Of a stretch of DNA of 64,000 bases, positions 61,117 through 64,000 are shown one piece after another. Below the pieces are notes generated by a model. The model ran no database searches and was not told where the DNA came from. It saw only the letters and a program-made list of their open reading frames with translations. How positions within the stretch are numbered: position 1 is the first letter of the stretch; every line of letters begins with the position of its first letter. Source of the DNA: Agromyces sp. Leaf222 (GTDB lineage: Bacteria; Actinomycetota; Actinomycetes; Actinomycetales; Microbacteriaceae); contig NZ_LMKQ01000001.1 of assembly GCF_001421565.1 (NCBI RefSeq), positions 369,277 to 433,276 of the forward strand, in the 5' to 3' direction. The position numbers were made by a program, and so were the translations under genes.

Positions 61117-62352
61117 TCAGCCGACCAGCAGCAGCGGATCGGCGATGAGCCGCTCGCGCGCCTGCCGGCGGGCGCCGACGAGCGCGGCATCCGACCCTCC
61201 GACCGCGTGGGAGAAGACGGGGATCGCGCTGATCGCGCCGTTGCCGACCGTGGGGCGGTTGCCCTTCAGTGCGCTCTGGATGTCGTTGATGAAGCCCGAC
61301 CAGTAGCCGCCGACCACCACGACCGCCGGATCGATCGTCGGCACCACGATCTGCAGCGTGCGGCCGATCCAGTGGGCGGCGTCGAGCCAGGCCCAGCGGG
61401 CGCGGTCCTCGGCCTCGCCGATGCGCAGCACCAACTCCTCGAGGGCGGCGGCACGGCCGTCGGTGGCGGCGTATCCGGCGAGGCCGGCGCGCTCGAGCAC
61501 GACCTCGGGAGCCGCCACCGTCGCGAGGCAGCCGAGCTGGCCGCAACGGCAGCGAAGCCCGCCGGGCACGATCGGGAGGTGGCCGAAGGTCGCGCCGAGG
61601 CCGTGCGCCCCGGTGAGCGGCCGGCCGGCCGCGACGGCTGCGGCCGAGACCGCGGTGTCGCCGTCGAGGAAGAGCACGTCGCCGATGCCGGGCAGCGCCT
61701 CGAGCTCGACGCTCGCGGCCGCCGTGGCGGTGGGCGTGAGGCGGATGGGCAGCGGCAGCGACCGTTCGACCTCGGCGAGTGTCGGGACCATTGCGCGCAG
61801 CTCGCCGAGCACGTCGACCGGCTCGGCGCCGAATCGCGCATCGGTGATCACGACGGCCGGTGAGCCGACGACGGCGCCGTCGACGAGCACGGTGATGTCC
61901 GCGATGCGGTGGCCCGAGCGGTGGGCGCGTGCGATCGCACGCGACAGCACCACGGCGAGCGGGGTGACCGGGCTCTCGGGGCGCTCGGGGTCGGCGGGCG
62001 CGAGACGCTCGGTGAAGCGTGCGTCCTCGTCGCCGGCGAGGGTCGCGATCGTCGCGAGGGCGTCGTCGAGGGTCAGTCGTGCGGTCACGATCACCCGGTC
62101 GCCGCCCGCCAGCGAGAGCGGCGTGGATCGCCCGTCGCCGTGCGCGTCGCCGGATTCGCGGATCACGCCCGCGTCGAGCAGGCGCGCCGTGAGCCCAGCG
62201 ATCGTGCCGCGGCCGAGCCCGGTCGCGTTCACGAGTTCGCTCCGCGTCGCCGATCCGTGGATCACGAGGTGCTCGACGACGCGGGCGGATTGTTCGCGGT
62301 GCAGGTCGAGGGGGCCGGTGATGGTCGGGATCGTCGTATCGCCGGGTGTCAT
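61117..62352 (-). CDS. ROK family transcriptional regulator
   Basis: 411 residues from ATG 62352. N-terminal winged helix (QSARVVEHLVIHGSATRSELVNATGLGRGTIAGLTARLLDAGVI), then a ROK domain with GATFGHLPIVPGGLRCRCGQLGCLATVA: the zinc-binding Cys cluster and the conserved Gly/His of the family. The ATP-binding DxGxT motif of sugar kinases is not evident, so it is a regulator rather than a kinase. Likely senses a sugar. Its target is unknown; the esterase gene next to it is on the same strand, upstream. Confidence 0.9.
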   Translation of the reverse strand: MTPGDTTIPTITGPLDLHREQSARVVEHLVIHGSATRSELVNATGLGRGTIAGLTARLLDAGVIRESGDAHGDGRSTPLSLAGGDRVIVTARLTLDDALATIATLAGDEDARFTERLAPADPERPESPVTPLAVVLSRAIARAHRSGHRIADITVLVDGAVVGSPAVVITDARFGAEPVDVLGELRAMVPTLAEVERSLPLPIRLTPTATAAASVELEALPGIGDVLFLDGDTAVSAAAVAAGRPLTGAHGLGATFGHLPIVPGGLRCRCGQLGCLATVAAPEVVLERAGLAGYAATDGRAAALEELVLRIGEAEDRARWAWLDAAHWIGRTLQIVVPTIDPAVVVVGGYWSGFINDIQSALKGNRPTVGNGAISAIPVFSHAVGGSDAALVGARRQARERLIADPLLLVG

Positions 62353-62434
62353 GACGCAAGCATGAACCCGCGAGGTCTCCCGGTCACGTACCCCATTCGG
62401 GGGCCGCGACCGGGAGAGGCACCCGGATTCCGGC

Positions 62435-63934
62435 TCAGGCGGCCGGCAGCAGCGAGCGCACCGAGGCGTAGCCGTCGGCCACCACGCTCGACGGCGTGTC
62501 GTACACGCGCGTCGCGCGCGCGGCATCCGTGTACCGCGGCCAGCCCGGTTCGCCGGTCGTGATGAAGGCGACCGCTGCGCCGTGCACCTCGTCGGCGAGG
62601 GCCTGCGGCGGGTTCGGGCCGGCCAGCGGCTCGATCGCGATCGAGTCGAGGCAGTCGAAGAAGAACGGCACGTCGAGGCAGTGCTCGGCGAAGCCGAACG
62701 TGCCAGACGGCCACGAGAACCGGTAGACCCAGGTCGGCGCGTCGCCGCGCAGGGCGACGAGGCGCACGAGCGCGGTGCGGAACATGCGGTCGGTGAGGAA
62801 CCGGCCCGCGATGCGCGCGGTGCCCTTGCGGGCGACCTCGGCGTTCGCGGCGAGGTAGGGCTTCATGGCCTGCTTCTGCATGCCGAGCTTCTTCAGCATC
62901 AGCGACTTCGGGATCCAGCGGAGCTTCTTCTCGACCTCGGCGAACGCCATCGTGAACTCGTCGTCGGTCGCGCCGATCACGAGCGGCTTGCCGGCGCCGA
63001 CCCCGGCCGCCAGCGACTCCTTCGTCGAGCGCACGAGCAGCTCGCCGTCGATGCTCGGGCCCAGCGCCAGGCCGTTGTCGATCATGCTCTCGAGGGAGTC
63101 GGGGCCGAGCTCGGTCGCCTTCTTCTGCAGCTCGAGGATGCGCTCCTCGTCGAGGCTCGAGAAGCCGGCGACCGTCGGCTCGACGCCCGCCGCCGCCGCG
63201 AGCTCGCGCCCGAAGGCCTCGCTCCGCTCGGGCGTGACGTCGGCCAGGGCGCCCGAGATCGCGTAGACGCCGTGGAAGAGGTGCTGTGCGCGCTCCATGC
63301 CGAGCAGGGTGAGCACCGCGCCGCCGCCCGCCGACTGGCCGGCGATGGTCACGCGCGAGGGGTCGCCGCCGAACGCGGCGACGTTCTGCTGCACCCACTC
63401 GAGGGCGAGCAGCCAGTCGCGCACGCCGCGGTTGCTCGGTGCGCCGTCGATCCACCCGAAGCCGTCGAAGCCGAGCCGGTACGAGATCGTCACGGTCACG
63501 ACGCCGTCGCGGTTGAACCGGCCGCCGTCGTACCAGAGGCTCGCGGGCGAGCCGGCGAAGAACCCGCCGCCGTGGATCCAGACCAGCACCGGCAGGGCGG
63601 CATCCGTTCCGGCATCCGCAGCGGAGGGCCGGGGCGTGAACACGTTCACGTTCAGCGTCGACTCGCCCGGCACGCTCGGCTCGGGGATGAGCGTGACGCC
63701 GGGATCGCCGCGCTGCGCGGTCGCGCCGAACTCGAGGGCATCGCGCGCGCCCTCCCATGGGGCCTTCGGCACGGGTGCGGCGAAGCGGAGCTCGCCGACG
63801 GGCGCCTCGGCGAAGGGAATGCCGAGGAAGGCGGCGGATGCGCCTGGCGTGCCGGGCTCGCCGCGCCAGGCGCCGCGGACGCGGCCCGCCACGGTGTCGA
63901 CCTCGACGAAGGTGCCGGTGCTGGTCTGGGTCAT
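62435..63934 (-). CDS. Type B carboxylesterase/lipase
   Basis: 499 residues. Motifs of PF00135: FLGIPFAEAPVGELRFAAP, LPVLVWIHGGGFFAGSP (oxyanion hole) and VTIAGQSAGGGAVLTLL (nucleophile Ser). The catalytic Glu is likely in ATDDEFTMAF and the His in FAEHCLDVPFF. No signal peptide, so cytoplasmic. Hydrolyses carboxylic esters, possibly of imported compounds or drugs. It starts 11 bases after the stop of a membrane-protein gene, so they form an operon. Confidence 0.93.
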   Translation of the reverse strand: MTQTSTGTFVEVDTVAGRVRGAWRGEPGTPGASAAFLGIPFAEAPVGELRFAAPVPKAPWEGARDALEFGATAQRGDPGVTLIPEPSVPGESTLNVNVFTPRPSAADAGTDAALPVLVWIHGGGFFAGSPASLWYDGGRFNRDGVVTVTISYRLGFDGFGWIDGAPSNRGVRDWLLALEWVQQNVAAFGGDPSRVTIAGQSAGGGAVLTLLGMERAQHLFHGVYAISGALADVTPERSEAFGRELAAAAGVEPTVAGFSSLDEERILELQKKATELGPDSLESMIDNGLALGPSIDGELLVRSTKESLAAGVGAGKPLVIGATDDEFTMAFAEVEKKLRWIPKSLMLKKLGMQKQAMKPYLAANAEVARKGTARIAGRFLTDRMFRTALVRLVALRGDAPTWVYRFSWPSGTFGFAEHCLDVPFFFDCLDSIAIEPLAGPNPPQALADEVHGAAVAFITTGEPGWPRYTDAARATRVYDTPSSVVADGYASVRSLLPAA

Positions 63935-63945
63935 GGGTGGTGCTC

Positions 63946-64000
63946 CTATCGGACGCTCTTGATGGGGATGAGGACGAGCGCTGCGGCGACCACGGCGACG
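63946..64000 (-). CDS. C-terminal end of a membrane protein, 5' part outside window
   Basis: Only the last 17 codons are visible: a hydrophobic stretch VAVVAAALVLIPIKSVR ending at TAG (63948-63946). A last membrane segment with a basic end is typical of MFS transporters, and an MFS plus esterase operon is common, but the fragment is too short to be sure. Confidence 0.5.
   Translation of the reverse strand, partial: VAVVAAALVLIPIKSVR

Noticed and set aside
1..64000. rRNA, tRNA, prophage or IS transposase genes
   Set aside because: No cloverleaf-type, rRNA-like, phage structural or DDE transposase sequence was recognised; a covariance-model search could still find a small RNA.

Overview
The window is very GC-rich and gene-dense. 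Frequent GTG starts, many genes with a TAnnnT hexamer 6-8 bases before the start codon (leaderless transcription), F420-type and WxL-type proteins and a class E sortase-type LAxTG signal all point to an actinobacterium. The overall look (short inverted-repeat families, small GIY-YIG and DUF559 nuclease genes, glucosamine kinase, repeated GGATGC/GCATCC words) suggests Microbacteriaceae, for example Agromyces or Microbacterium. That placement is an inference. I found no rRNA, tRNA, CRISPR array, prophage or IS transposase.

Layout. 1-1550: end of an LssY-like gene and a membrane protein, then a GIY-YIG nuclease bracketed by inverted copies of a 27-bp repeat. 1537-3716: SIS-domain protein and glucosamine kinase on the minus strand. 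3833-12811: a Pot-type ABC importer (binding protein, two permeases, ATPase), a TetR regulator with a perfect operator, a macrolide-type glycosyltransferase, an amine oxidase-like flavoprotein and an aldehyde dehydrogenase, which together look like an amine uptake and catabolism locus. 12821-14880: FAD monooxygenase with a divergent TetR regulator and an operator array. 14958-16694: tRNA hydroxylase TrhO and a LysE exporter. 16759-21818: a 3-hydroxyisobutyryl-CoA hydrolase, then prpD and prpC, separated by an AbiEi/DUF559 nuclease gene framed by two copies of a palindromic repeat. prpB is not present here. 21923-27609: thioesterase, AI-2E exporter, SRPBCC protein, small membrane protein, HxlR/DoxX pair with two operators, and a carotenoid-oxidoreductase-like flavoprotein.

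27825-31495 holds a secreted beta-helix protein with a WxL-like C-terminus followed by a membrane-anchored DUF916 (WxL-interacting) protein. 31574-35513 carries a drug-type ABC exporter with a divergent WYL regulator, a VOC protein and a META-type lipoprotein. 35566-40328 is a LysR regulator facing a bifunctional putA. 40392-43320 holds a retropepsin-like protein, a RimK ligase with an RCK-C-like tail and an SLC13/ArsB-type transporter. 43329-47154 has GntR and Lrp regulators, a secreted gamma-glutamyltransferase and an LLM oxidoreductase.

47218-55348 is the most unusual block. It encodes a copper amine oxidase split into two secreted polypeptides (N2/N3-like domains in one gene; catalytic domain plus cell-wall LAxTG anchor in the next), followed by a DUF305 protein and a small type I signal peptidase. 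Convergent to these lie an IclR regulator and an APC permease. Two paralogous single-pass membrane proteins bracket the block. The rest (55487-64000) contains a DUF4097 lipoprotein with seven TSNG repeats, a POT peptide transporter, a polyprenol-phosphate mannosyltransferase, an MFS exporter, AraC and ROK regulators and a carboxylesterase. Amine, proline, peptide and glutathione catabolism recur through the window.
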